Below, piece after piece: positions 7,505 to 14,411 of a DNA stretch of 19,246 nucleotides. Made by a program: the position numbers and the translations under genes. The stretch covers positions 1 to 19,246 of the forward strand of contig JARKQG010000050.1 of the NCBI GenBank assembly GCA_029974035.1. The letters are read 5' to 3'. Position 1 is the first letter of the stretch. Every line of letters starts with the position of its first letter. The DNA is from Eubacteriales bacterium (GTDB lineage Bacteria; Bacillota_A; Clostridia; Christensenellales; Aristaeellaceae). The notes beneath the pieces were generated by a model. The model was not told where the DNA came from. It worked only from the letters and a program-made list of their open reading frames with translations, and searched no databases.

Positions 7505-9237
7505 ACGTGCGGGCCACCCTTCGGCGGCTTTTCGGCCTTACGCGCCCCCACGCGGGCGCGCTGGCGCTGGTGACGCTTTTTTCCGCCGCCGCCGTGGCGC
7601 TCACCCTCTACGCGCCGATTTTGATCGGCCGCGGCGTGGACATGGTGCTGGGCCCCGGCGAAGTGCGCTTTGACCTTCTGCTGCCGCTGATCGGCGCGCT
7701 GGCGCTGACGGTGGCGCTTACCGCCGCCGCCCAGTGGGGCGCGAACCTTCTGATCAACCGCGTGGCCTACCGCGTGGCGCGGGCGCTCCGGGCGGACGCC
7801 TTTGAATCGCTGGGCCGCGCGCCCGCCGCCTACATCGACGGCCGCCGCCACGGCGACGTGCTGAGCCGGCTGATCACCGACGTGGATCAGGTGTCGGACG
7901 GGCTCCTCCTGGGCTTCGCCCAGTTCTTCTCCAGCGGGCTGACCATTTTGGGCACGCTGGCGGTGATGCTCACGATCAACGCCTGGATTGCGCTGATCGT
8001 GATCGTGGTCACGCCCCTATCGCTGTTCGTGGCCAAGTTTCTCGCCCGGCGCACCTACGATCTTTTTCGGGAACAGTCCCGCGTGCGGGGCGAGATGACG
8101 GGCCTGGTCAACGAGCTGGTGGGCAGCCAGAAGCTGGTGGATGCCTTCCGCTACCAGCGCCGGGCGTCGGAGCGCTTCGAGGCGATCAACCGGAAGCTCC
8201 GCACCACCGGCGTCAACGCGCTTTTCTATTCGTCCATCACCAACCCGGCCACGCGGTTTGTCAATTCTGTGGTGTACGTGGCGGTGGGCGTATTCGGCGG
8301 CTTCTGGGCGGTGCGGGGCCTCATTTCCGTGGGCCAGCTGGTGAGCGCCCTCAACTACGCCAACCAGTACACCAAGCCCTTCAATGAGATTTCCGGCGTG
8401 ATCACGGAATTCCAGGGCGCGCTGGCCTCCGCCGCGAGGGTGTTCGAGCTGATCGACGCCCCGGCCGAGGCGCCGGACCCGCCGGACGCGCTTTCGCTTT
8501 CGCGCGCCGAGGGCGCGGTGGAGCTTCGCGGCGTCTCCTTCCGCTACGTGAAGGACCGGCCGCTGATCGAGGGCCTGAACCTTCGCGCCCGGCCCGGCGA
8601 GCGCGTGGCCATCGTCGGCCCCACCGGCAGCGGCAAGACCACGCTGATCAACCTGCTGATGCGCTTTTACGATCCGGACGCCGGCGAAATCCTGGTGGAC
8701 GGCCTGCCGGCGCGCCGCATTTCGCGGGACAGCCTGCGCCGCCAGTTCGGCATGGTGCTGCAGGATACCTGGCTTCGGGAGGGCACGATCCGCGAGAACA
8801 TCGCCTACGGCCGGCCGGACGCGCCCCCGGAGGAGATCGAGGAGGCCGCCCGGTCCGCCCACGCGGACGGCTTCATCCGGCGGCTGCCCGAGGGGTACGA
8901 TACCCTCGTCCGCGAGGAGGGGGAGGGCATTTCTCAGGGGCAGCGGCAGCTTCTGTGCATCGCGCGGGCCATGCTCACCGCCCCGCCGATGCTGATCCTG
9001 GACGAGGCCACTTCCTCCATCGACGCGCTGACCGAGCGCCGCGTGCAGCGGGCGTTTCAGCGGATCATGCGGGGACGCACCAGCTTTGTGGTGGCCCACA
9101 GGCTGCAGACCATCCGCGAGGCCGACGTGATCCTGGTGATGGACCGCGGCCGCGTGATCGAACAGGGCACCCACGACCAGCTGATCGAAAAGGGCGGGTT
9201 TTACGCAAAGCTGTACGCAAGCCAGTTTTCGGCCTGA
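7501..9237 (+). CDS. ABC exporter half-transporter, partner subunit with catalytic glutamate
   Basis: A 578-residue half-transporter partnering the upstream gene. The membrane domain spans about 18-310. The ATPase domain has Walker A GPTGSGKTT (373-381), Q421, Walker B with the normal D501-E502 pair, and H-loop H533 (VAHR). Its signature is ISQGQ (477-481) rather than LSGGQ. In a heterodimer, this altered signature pairs with the partner's altered Walker B, giving one degenerate and one active site. That fits known heterodimeric multidrug-type exporters. It starts at the ATG at 7501 inside the ATGA overlap. A 12-bp hairpin follows the stop after 8 bases. No dedicated biosynthetic or immunity gene is adjacent, so the cargo is open. 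Confidence 0.94.
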   Translation: MNVRATLRRLFGLTRPHAGALALVTLFSAAAVALTLYAPILIGRGVDMVLGPGEVRFDLLLPLIGALALTVALTAAAQWGANLLINRVAYRVARALRADAFESLGRAPAAYIDGRRHGDVLSRLITDVDQVSDGLLLGFAQFFSSGLTILGTLAVMLTINAWIALIVIVVTPLSLFVAKFLARRTYDLFREQSRVRGEMTGLVNELVGSQKLVDAFRYQRRASERFEAINRKLRTTGVNALFYSSITNPATRFVNSVVYVAVGVFGGFWAVRGLISVGQLVSALNYANQYTKPFNEISGVITEFQGALASAARVFELIDAPAEAPDPPDALSLSRAEGAVELRGVSFRYVKDRPLIEGLNLRARPGERVAIVGPTGSGKTTLINLLMRFYDPDAGEILVDGLPARRISRDSLRRQFGMVLQDTWLREGTIRENIAYGRPDAPPEEIEEAARSAHADGFIRRLPEGYDTLVREEGEGISQGQRQLLCIARAMLTAPPMLILDEATSSIDALTERRVQRAFQRIMRGRTSFVVAHRLQTIREADVILVMDRGRVIEQGTHDQLIEKGGFYAKLYASQFSA

Positions 9238-9245
9238 GGCGCTCC

Positions 9246-9273
9246 GGCCCGCCGGGCTTTTGCCCGGCGGGCC
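9246..9273. terminator. Perfect 12-bp hairpin between convergent genes
   Basis: Arms GGCCCGCCGGGC and GCCCGGCGGGCC flank a TTTT loop. It lies between the exporter stop and the convergent 53-residue gene, so it can end both transcripts. The U-tract is poor on the plus strand (ACGTTTT after the stem) and absent on the minus strand. Confidence 0.6.
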
Positions 9274-9299
9274 ACGTTTTCGGGATGTAGGCGGGGACG

Positions 9300-9461
9300 T
9301 CACTTCCTGCAGGAGCAGAAGCAGAGAATGAAAAAGCCGATGCCCGTCAAAAGCGCGGCCATGGCGCCGGGGGCGGCCGCGAGGCCGATGATGGGCAGCG
9401 CCGCGGAGAGGATCAGGCCCAGGATGCCCGCCGCGATGAGAGCGATGGTGATCACCTTCAT
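9300..9461 (-). CDS. 53-residue membrane protein with cysteine-rich tail (paralogue A)
   Basis: A small unrecognised protein. The first 27 residues are a hydrophobic helix (MKVITIALIAAGILGLILSA...), then a Pro-Gly turn (31-32) and a second hydrophobic stretch (about 34-47) ending in CFCSCRK. It is therefore probably a two-helix hairpin in the membrane with a C-x-C-x-C tail at one face. It is 33/53 identical to the gene 120 bases upstream on the same strand, which has the same length; conserved LSA-x-LPIIGL and AALL-x-GIGF blocks argue that both are truly coding. The start is the ATG at 9461 with AGGGG about 10 bases upstream. It was probably formed by tandem duplication. Function unknown; a stress or envelope role would be guesswork. 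Confidence 0.8.
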   Translation of the reverse strand: MKVITIALIAAGILGLILSAALPIIGLAAAPGAMAALLTGIGFFILCFCSCRK

Positions 9462-9498
9462 GGAAATTGAACCCCTTTTTTCACGGATGGCGGCGCCT

Positions 9499-9520
9499 CG
9501 CCCGGCCCGCAGGCCGGGCG
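9499..9520. repeat. 9-bp perfect hairpin between the paralogous small genes
   Basis: Arms CGCCCGGCC and GGCCGGGCG flank a CGCA loop. It has no U-tract on either strand. It lies in the leader of the 9300-9461 gene and may limit read-through or shape its translation. Confidence 0.5.
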
Positions 9521-9532
9521 GGCGCGTTGGTG

Positions 9533-9562
9533 CGGCGCGCCGCCGCCCTCGGCGGCGCGCCG
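9533..9562. repeat. 13-bp perfect hairpin after the upstream small gene
   Basis: Arms CGGCGCGCCGCCG and CGGCGGCGCGCCG flank a CCCT loop. It lies 19 bases after the stop of the 9582-9743 gene on the minus strand, with no U-tract. It could be a transcript-end stabiliser or an imperfect terminator. Confidence 0.5.
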
Positions 9563-9581
9563 GTTGACCGCTGCGGGCGGA

Positions 9582-9743
9582 TCAGCCTCTGCAGCAGTAG
9601 CAGCGATAGACCAGAAAACCGATGCCCGCCAGCAGCGCGGCCAGGGAGCCCGGGATTGCCGGGAGGCCGATGATGGGCAGCACCGCGGAGAGAACCAGCC
9701 CGACAATGCCCAGGACGATCAGAGCGATGATAATCGCTTTCAT
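9582..9743 (-). CDS. 53-residue membrane protein with cysteine-rich tail (paralogue B)
   Basis: A sister of the next gene downstream on the same strand: same length, 33 of 53 residues identical. It shows a hydrophobic N-terminal helix (MKAIIIALIVLGIVGLVLSA), the shared LPIIGL turn, a PAIPGS linker, a second hydrophobic run and the tail RCYCCRG. The frame stays open upstream to an ATG at 9800, but the alignment of the two paralogues and GAGGTG about 7 bases upstream support the ATG at 9743. A good promoter lies 47 bases upstream. The tails of the pair differ (CFCSCRK versus RCYCCRG) while keeping cysteine clusters, which suggests that the cysteines matter. Function unknown. Confidence 0.8.
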   Translation of the reverse strand: MKAIIIALIVLGIVGLVLSAVLPIIGLPAIPGSLAALLAGIGFLVYRCYCCRG

Positions 9744-9789
9744 GAATTGCACCTCGCTTTTTAAGTGTGCCGACATAGCGGCCCGTGTC

Positions 9790-9819
9790 ATCTTATGCAA
9801 TCGGCCCCGTCGGCGTCAA
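9790..9819 (-). promoter_or_regulatory. Promoter of the paralogous small membrane protein genes
   Basis: On the minus strand, -35 TTGACG (9819-9814) is followed after 18 bases by -10 TAAGAT (9795-9790). The start would be near 9783, about 40 bases before the ATG at 9743. It diverges from the LCP gene promoter. Confidence 0.5.
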
Positions 9820-9896
9820 AACGGCCTGAATTATGACGAAATGGGGTCAAAGCGGTTTTCGGCGGTTAAGTCGCGGCAAAAGCGCGGTCAAAGCAG

Positions 9897-9924
9897 TTGA
9901 CAAAACCCTATTATTCAGTACAAT
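9897..9924 (+). promoter_or_regulatory. Promoter of the LytR-CpsA-Psr gene
   Basis: Perfect -35 TTGACA (9897-9902), 16-base spacer, -10 TACAAT (9919-9924). The start would be near 9931, with a leader of about 70 bases. GTCAA-AGCAG-TTGAC at 9887-9901 forms a small inverted repeat overlapping the -35, and another GTCAAA lies at 9846. Confidence 0.7.
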
Positions 9925-10000
9925 TATCGGTATGCGATCCTAGCCTTCCTGCGCGCGCCGGCAGAGCCGGCGGTTTTCCAAAGATTGAAAGGAGAACAGG

Positions 10001-11002
10001 ATGAAACGAGTGAATCTGTTTACCGCGCTCCTGCTGACGCTGGCGCTTATTCTGGGTGCCGTGCCCGCGTTCGCGGAGGCCGCCCCCGAGGTGGCCGTCG
10101 AGGTTACCCCCGTGCCCACGGAGGACGTGTTTGTGCCGGATGAAACGCCGGAGCCCGAGATCATCGTCGAGGACCCCGTGGACGTGGAGGACCTCAGCAT
10201 CACCGAGGGGCTTTCCGGCGACTGGATCAACATCCTGCTGCTGGGCGGCGATTCCACCACCGTCCAGGGCTTTGCCCGCACCGACGGCATGATCATCCTG
10301 TCCCTCAACCCCACCACCGCCGAGATCAAGATGACCTCCCTCATGCGCGACACCTGGGTGAACCTGTATAACGTGGGCTGGGCCAAGCTCAACGCGGCCA
10401 ACGTGTACGGCGGGCCCAAGCTGGTCATGCGCACGGTGAACGAGAACTTCGGCATGAACATTTCCCATTACGCGATGATCAACATGACCGGATTGGCGGA
10501 GGTGATTGACAAGCTGGGCGGCATTGAGCTTGACGTCACCAAGGACGAGATGCGCTACGTCAACAAGTACATGGAAACCTTCATCGTGCCCACGCTGGAC
10601 ACATCCCGGCTGAAGGAGTATGGCGATGCCACGCACCTGACCGGCAACCAGGCCATGGCCTTCGCCCGCAACCGCTACCTGGACAGCGACTACAACCGCA
10701 CCGAGCGCCAGCGCAAGGTGCTCACCGCCATCGCCGGAAAGCTGCAGCAGAACAACGTGCTGACCATCGTCAACGCCGTTTCCGCGCTGCTGCCCTACGT
10801 CGAGACCAACCTGGACATGGCCACGCTGGTCAAGCTGGCGACGGTGGGCCTGGGCGCCGATCTTTCCAACATCCAGCAGCTGCGCCTGCCGGCGGACGGC
10901 ACCTTTGACTCCGGCATGATGAGCGGCACCTGGTCCATCCGGCCGGACTTCAAAAAGAACACCCAGCTGCTGCACGATTTCCTCTACGGAACCGAGGGCT
11001 GA
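10001..11002 (+). CDS. LytR-CpsA-Psr (LCP) family cell-wall protein
   Basis: A 333-residue exported protein. LCP enzymes transfer phosphate-linked glycopolymers such as teichoic acids or capsule onto peptidoglycan outside the membrane. Residues 1-25 are a signal peptide with an AFA-EA cleavage site. A Pro/Glu/Val-rich linker (26-70) follows, then the LCP domain (about 74-245). That domain shows the family blocks NILLLGGDS, ARTDGMIILSLNP (92-104), MTSLMRDTWV (111-120) and the Arg-rich FARNRYLDSDYNRTERQRKV (221-240) that binds pyrophosphate. Family members usually keep an N-terminal anchor, whereas this signal looks cleavable. The start ATG at 10001 follows AAAGGAG. It is a single-gene unit with its own promoter and terminator. 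The attached polymer is unknown. Confidence 0.9.
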   Translation: MKRVNLFTALLLTLALILGAVPAFAEAAPEVAVEVTPVPTEDVFVPDETPEPEIIVEDPVDVEDLSITEGLSGDWINILLLGGDSTTVQGFARTDGMIILSLNPTTAEIKMTSLMRDTWVNLYNVGWAKLNAANVYGGPKLVMRTVNENFGMNISHYAMINMTGLAEVIDKLGGIELDVTKDEMRYVNKYMETFIVPTLDTSRLKEYGDATHLTGNQAMAFARNRYLDSDYNRTERQRKVLTAIAGKLQQNNVLTIVNAVSALLPYVETNLDMATLVKLATVGLGADLSNIQQLRLPADGTFDSGMMSGTWSIRPDFKKNTQLLHDFLYGTEG

Positions 11003-11024
11003 ACCGCCGGCCGCATTGCCGAGT

Positions 11025-11062
11025 GCCGCAAGGGACGTTTTGCGTTCCCTGCGGCGCTTTTT
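11025..11062 (+). terminator. Intrinsic terminator after the LCP gene
   Basis: A stem from GCCGCAAGGGACG pairing with CGTTCCCTGCGGC (two mismatches, or one bulge on each side) is followed by GC and a T-tract at 11058-11062. It lies 22 bases after the stop. Confidence 0.75.
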
Positions 11063-11067
11063 CGCCG

Positions 11068-11096
11068 TTGATTTTGCGCGGAAGATGTGGTAAACT
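11068..11096 (+). promoter_or_regulatory. Promoter of the membrane-anchored repeat-linker protein
   Basis: -35 TTGATT (11068-11073), exact 17-base spacer, -10 TAAACT (11091-11096). The start would be near 11103, giving a short leader of about 40 bases to the ATG at 11142. Confidence 0.6.
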
Positions 11097-11141
11097 GACG
11101 CGGATAGGACGCATTATTGATCAGGATTGGGGCGCAGAAAC

Positions 11142-11972
11142 ATGGCTGGAAAGAAGCGGGTACCGGCCCGGACGAAGGCCAGGCACGAATTCAAGCCGCA
11201 GGGGTTCACCAAGAAGGAATGGATCACGATGGGCATCGTCGCGCTGGCGATCATTGTGGTGGTGGCGGGGTACCTGCTGCTCAGGGACTACTTTGACGGC
11301 TCGCTCCGCGTGAAGGACGGCAAGGTGCAGGCGGAGGAAAACTGGATCGTCGTCAACACCGGCGATTCCCTGAAGCCCAAGTACTTCAAGCTGGGCAGCG
11401 TGTCGCCGGTGGACGGCTTTACCCTGGAGAACGAGCGCTACCCCAGCGACGACAACGTGTCCAACTTTGTCTATAAGCCCACGGGCGAGAGCGCCGTCGA
11501 AAGCGTGTCGGTGCTGGCGGCCAAGGGCGGCGCGGAGGCGATGGCGCAGCAGTATGCCACCACATACAGCGCCTACCTTCAGAGCGCCACGGCCGGCGAG
11601 GTAAAGGCGGTCACTGTGGGCGGCCGCGCCGGCTGGGGCTTTGTCTTCGACTATGAGGACACCCAGGCCGAAACCGCCGCGACCCCCGCCCCGGGGGCAA
11701 CGGTTGCCCCGGAGGCAACGGTTGCCCCGGAGGCAACGGCTTCTCCCGAAGCTCAGAAGGTGCGTTCGGCCATCGCATACTTTGACGCATCCCACGGCAT
11801 GTCCGTCTTTGTCAGCGTCACCGCCAGGGCGGACGAGGCATCCGGCCTGCCGGACGAGGCCGCGCTGTACGAGGCGATGGCACCCTTTGCGGCCTCCATG
11901 ACCATCGACGGCGCGACGCAGCCCACCACTGCCGCCCCCGCCGATGAGGCCGCGGCCACCCCGGCGCCCTGA
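11142..11972 (+). CDS. Membrane-anchored extracytoplasmic protein with low-complexity linker, function unknown
   Basis: A 276-residue protein that I do not recognise. A very basic cytoplasmic N-terminus (MAGKKRVPARTKARHEFKPQ) precedes one membrane helix (about 28-47). An extracytoplasmic region (50-172) follows, then an Ala/Thr/Pro/Glu linker (173-204) with an APEATV-type tandem repeat, a second folded segment (205-257) and another Pro/Ala/Thr tail to the end. Type II orientation (N-in, C-out) is expected from the charges. The ATG at 11142 has only GGGG 9 bases upstream. A TTG at 11127 would add 5 residues but lies too close to the ribosome site. It is flanked by its own promoter and a strong terminator, so it is a single-gene unit. 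Residues 106-170 and 205-257 could be halves of one small domain split by the linker. Confidence 0.8.
   Translation: MAGKKRVPARTKARHEFKPQGFTKKEWITMGIVALAIIVVVAGYLLLRDYFDGSLRVKDGKVQAEENWIVVNTGDSLKPKYFKLGSVSPVDGFTLENERYPSDDNVSNFVYKPTGESAVESVSVLAAKGGAEAMAQQYATTYSAYLQSATAGEVKAVTVGGRAGWGFVFDYEDTQAETAATPAPGATVAPEATVAPEATASPEAQKVRSAIAYFDASHGMSVFVSVTARADEASGLPDEAALYEAMAPFAASMTIDGATQPTTAAPADEAAATPAP
11697..11750 (+). repeat. 18-base tandem repeat coding for the linker
   Basis: Two identical 18-base units (11697-11714, 11715-11732), each beginning GCAACGGTTGCC, are followed by a degenerate third unit. They encode the APEATV repeat of the linker. Exact repeat units suggest recent slippage, so copy number may vary between strains. 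Confidence 0.8.
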
Positions 11973-11998
11973 CGGGCAGGTTTCCCGCTTTGGCGGAT

Positions 11999-12034
11999 AA
12001 AGGCCGGGGTCCGCTTTCGCGGGCCCCGGCCTTT
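11999..12034. terminator. Bidirectional terminator between convergent units
   Basis: A 16-bp stem, AAAGGCCGGGGTCCGC with GCGGGCCCCGGCCTTT, has one G-T type pair and a TTTC loop. A/T triplets at both ends let it serve the plus-strand gene ending at 11972 and the minus-strand permease ending at 12062. Confidence 0.8.
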
Positions 12035-12061
12035 GGGTAAGCCGCACGTTTCGCCGGGCCG

Positions 12062-12757
12062 TCAGATTTCCGGGGGCTTTGCGATGGTCTGGCCCAGCTG
12101 CTCCTTCTGCCGGCGCGCAAAGTAGGCGAACACGGAGCACACCGCGTAGTAGGCCGCCGCCACCAGAAGGTAGATGAGCAAAATATCCTCCGCCGTCACG
12201 ATGGTCTTGTGGGCGGCGGCGATTTTTGAAGTAAAGGACAGCTCATAGGTGCCCACCAGCGCGCAGAAGCTGGTGTCCTTGATGGTGGTCACGAACTGGC
12301 CGGTAAGGGGCGACCGGATGCGCCGGAGGGACTGGGGCAGGATCACAAAGACCATCGCCCCCACGTAGCCGAACCCCTGGGAGTGGGCCGCCTCCCACTG
12401 GCCGGGGTGCACGCTGTTCAGCCCGCCGCGCACGATTTCCGCCACCACGGCGGAGGTGAACACCGTCATCGCCGCGATGCCGCTCTCCAGCGGCGGCAGC
12501 TTCGTCATGAAGCGCATGCCGATGATGAACAGCGTCAGCGGAATGTTGCGCACGGTTTCGATGTAGAGCGCCGCCAGCGCCCGCAGGGGCTTCACCTTTC
12601 CGGCGCGCATCAGCCCCAGCACGGTGCCGGTGACAAGGCTCAGAAGGATGGTGACCACCGCGATGTACATGGTGTTTTTAAGCCCCTGAAGCAGGAACAG
12701 CAATATCTTCGGCGCGAACACCCGCTCAAAGGCGTCCGCCCAGACCTGACTAAACAT
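12062..12757 (-). CDS. Amino acid ABC transporter permease (second permease)
   Basis: A 231-residue integral membrane permease of the polar amino acid (His/Glu/Gln) importer family. It has an N-terminal amphipathic segment, about five hydrophobic helices, and the cytoplasmic EAA loop EAAHSQGFGYVGAMVFVILP that docks on the ATPase. The MRFMTKLPPLESGI stretch with preceding IETVRNIPLTLFIIG matches the family's RxTPLLVQ-type region. It is the last gene of an importer operon and its start overlaps the end of the first permease by 8 bases, indicating coupled translation. GGAGG lies about 11 bases upstream of the ATG at 12757. It pairs with the preceding permease as a heterodimer. Substrate specificity lies with the binding protein and is not certain. 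Confidence 0.93.
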   Translation of the reverse strand: MFSQVWADAFERVFAPKILLFLLQGLKNTMYIAVVTILLSLVTGTVLGLMRAGKVKPLRALAALYIETVRNIPLTLFIIGMRFMTKLPPLESGIAAMTVFTSAVVAEIVRGGLNSVHPGQWEAAHSQGFGYVGAMVFVILPQSLRRIRSPLTGQFVTTIKDTSFCALVGTYELSFTSKIAAAHKTIVTAEDILLIYLLVAAAYYAVCSVFAYFARRQKEQLGQTIAKPPEI

Positions 12758-13427
12758 GCCGCATGCTCCTCCTCTCCAGGTACCTGGCCAGAAGCGAGAT
12801 CGGCAGGCAGATCGAAAGGTAGAGAAGCCCCGTCATGACGAACGTGGGGCCGTAGATCAGGTTGTCGCCGCTCCAACTGTCCGCGACGTACATCAGGTCC
12901 CCGCCGGCGATGACCGCCATCACGGATGAGTTTTTGATCAGGTTCACCGCCTGGTTGGTCATGGGCGGCAGGCCCACCTTGACCGCCTGAGGCAGGATGA
13001 TGGTGGCCATTGCGCCGATAAAGCCGAACCCCTGGGAGCCGGCGGCCTCCATCTGCCCCGGCGGCACCGCGCGGATGGCGCTGAACACGATGTCCGCGGC
13101 GTAGGCGCCGGTGTAGAGGGCCAGGCCCATCACGCCCAGCGGCACCACGTCCAGCCGCACGCCCAGCTTGGGCAGCACGTTGTAGTAGATGAATACCTGG
13201 ATCACCAGGGGCGTATTCTGGAACACCGACATGTACGCGCGGCAGACGGCGGGCAGCACGCGGCCCCGGGCGCACATGGCGACGCCCACGATCACGCCGA
13301 TCACCAGCGTGAACAAAAGCCCCAGCGCGGAGATCTCCAGCGTGCGGAGAAACCCGGCGCGAAAGTAGTCCCAGTCGTGAAACCAGGCGCTCCAGTTGGC
13401 CAGGGAAAAGGGCCCGCTCGAAAGCAT
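12750..13427 (-). CDS. Amino acid ABC transporter permease (first permease)
   Basis: A 225-residue integral membrane permease of the His/Glu/Gln importer family. It shows the signature VFQNTPLVIQVFIYYNVLP (family RGTPLLVQLF-type) and an EAA loop EAAGSQGFGFIGAMATIILP. The frame is open to an earlier codon at 13481, but GAGGT at 13436-13440 lies 8 bases before the ATG at 13427, which I chose. An upstream start would give an arginine-rich extension that includes a GC palindrome and looks non-coding. It follows the binding protein after a 117-base gap with two hairpins, and overlaps the second permease by 8 bases. Together with the ATPase and binding protein it makes a complete importer. Confidence 0.92.
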   Translation of the reverse strand: MLSSGPFSLANWSAWFHDWDYFRAGFLRTLEISALGLLFTLVIGVIVGVAMCARGRVLPAVCRAYMSVFQNTPLVIQVFIYYNVLPKLGVRLDVVPLGVMGLALYTGAYAADIVFSAIRAVPPGQMEAAGSQGFGFIGAMATIILPQAVKVGLPPMTNQAVNLIKNSSVMAVIAGGDLMYVADSWSGDNLIYGPTFVMTGLLYLSICLPISLLARYLERRSMRHV

Positions 13428-13447
13428 CGGGTGTGACCTCATTTCAC

Positions 13448-13467
13448 GCGCCGGCGGCCGCCGGCGC
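13448..13467. repeat. 20-base perfect palindrome before the first permease
   Basis: GCGCCGGCGG joins CCGCCGGCGC without a loop, ending 8 bases before the permease ribosome site. As RNA it would fold with a small loop and could sequester or space the ribosome site. Confidence 0.5.
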
Positions 13468-13485
13468 CTCGTTTGACGCAATCGC

Positions 13486-13514
13486 GGCTATGCGCGGCGC
13501 CGCCGCGCATAGCC
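13486..13514. repeat. 13-bp perfect hairpin between binding protein and permease genes
   Basis: Arms GGCTATGCGCGGC and GCCGCGCATAGCC flank a 3-base loop, 30 bases after the binding-protein stop on the minus strand. It has no U-tract. Such a hairpin inside an importer operon typically protects the upstream binding-protein message from 3' decay or reduces read-through, giving more binding protein than permease. Confidence 0.6.
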
Positions 13515-13544
13515 ACTTGCAGGAATCCGTTGGATGCGGGGGCG

Positions 13545-14411
13545 TCAGCCCAGCTTGGCGGCCTCTTCCCACAGCGTCTTGGAATAGTCGTCGATCTGGG
13601 TCCAGTCCACCGGCGTCAGCGCCCACTTGTCAACCAGCGCGTCGATCTCGCCGGAGGCGCGCATGGCGGCCAGTTTGGCGTCCACAAAGTCCAGCAGCGC
13701 CTGGGCGCCCTTTTTCATGGCCACGCCGTAGGGCTGGCTCTCAAAGGAATCCGGCAGCAGCGTGGTATTGTCGTCCACATAGCCCATCAGAATGGCCTTG
13801 TCCACCGAGAAGCAGGCCACGCGGTCAGAATCGAGGGCGGCCTTGATGTCCGGATAGGTGGCGAACTCCAGAAATTCCACCTGGATGCCCGCGGCCTCGG
13901 CGGCCTTGGCCAGCGCGTCCTTGGTGGTGGCGCTCTGGGCGACGCCGATGGCCTTGCCGTCAAGGTCCGCAAAGCCGGCGATGCCGGAATCCTTCTTGAC
14001 CAGAAGGCCGATGGCGTCCACAAAGTAGGGCTTGGAGAAGTCGTACTGCTGGATTCGGTCGGGCTTGATGGTGAAGGTGGCGATCACCATGTCCAATTCG
14101 CCGGTATCCAGAAGCGGCCCGCGGGTCTTGGCGGTGACGGCGGTGAATTCCACCGCGTTTTCATCGCCCAGAAGCTCCTTGGCCAGCGCCTTGGCAATGT
14201 CGATCTCCATGCCTTCGAAGTCGCTGCCCAGGTCCTGATAGCCGAATTTGGGCACGTCCGCCTTGACGCCCACGCGCAGCTTGCCGCGCTCAATGATGGC
14301 GGCGATGGAAGGATCGGCCTTGTCGACGGCGACGGCGGACTCCGCCGCGGCGGCCAGCGGTACCATTGCGGCCAGCAGGATCGCGAGGGCGAGGGTCAGA
14401 AGCTTTTTCAC
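13545..14411 (-). CDS. Polar amino acid ABC transporter substrate-binding protein
   Basis: A 288-residue extracytoplasmic binding protein of the family 3 (GlnH/PEB1-like) type. Residues 1-23 are a signal peptide ([14 protein letters not shown]..., cleavage near AAA-ES). The mature part begins SIAAIIERGKLRVGVKADVPKFGY and contains GMEIDIAKALAKELLG, then TFTIKPDRIQQYDFSKPYF, the usual family landmarks. There is no lipobox cysteine near the signal peptide, unlike most binding proteins of single-membrane bacteria. Translation starts at a GTG at 14411, overlapping the ATPase stop (GTGA), with GGAGGAG just upstream. It is likely made in excess, given the downstream hairpins. The ligand is probably glutamate, glutamine or another polar amino acid, but this is not certain. 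Confidence 0.93.
   Translation of the reverse strand: MKKLLTLALAILLAAMVPLAAAAESAVAVDKADPSIAAIIERGKLRVGVKADVPKFGYQDLGSDFEGMEIDIAKALAKELLGDENAVEFTAVTAKTRGPLLDTGELDMVIATFTIKPDRIQQYDFSKPYFVDAIGLLVKKDSGIAGFADLDGKAIGVAQSATTKDALAKAAEAAGIQVEFLEFATYPDIKAALDSDRVACFSVDKAILMGYVDDNTTLLPDSFESQPYGVAMKKGAQALLDFVDAKLAAMRASGEIDALVDKWALTPVDWTQIDDYSKTLWEEAAKLG

Noticed and set aside
9300..9743. Toxin-antitoxin or bacteriocin interpretation of the small gene pair
   Set aside because: The two genes are paralogues of each other rather than a toxin with antidote, and there is no leader peptide motif or processing gene; the nearby exporter is on the opposite strand in a separate unit.
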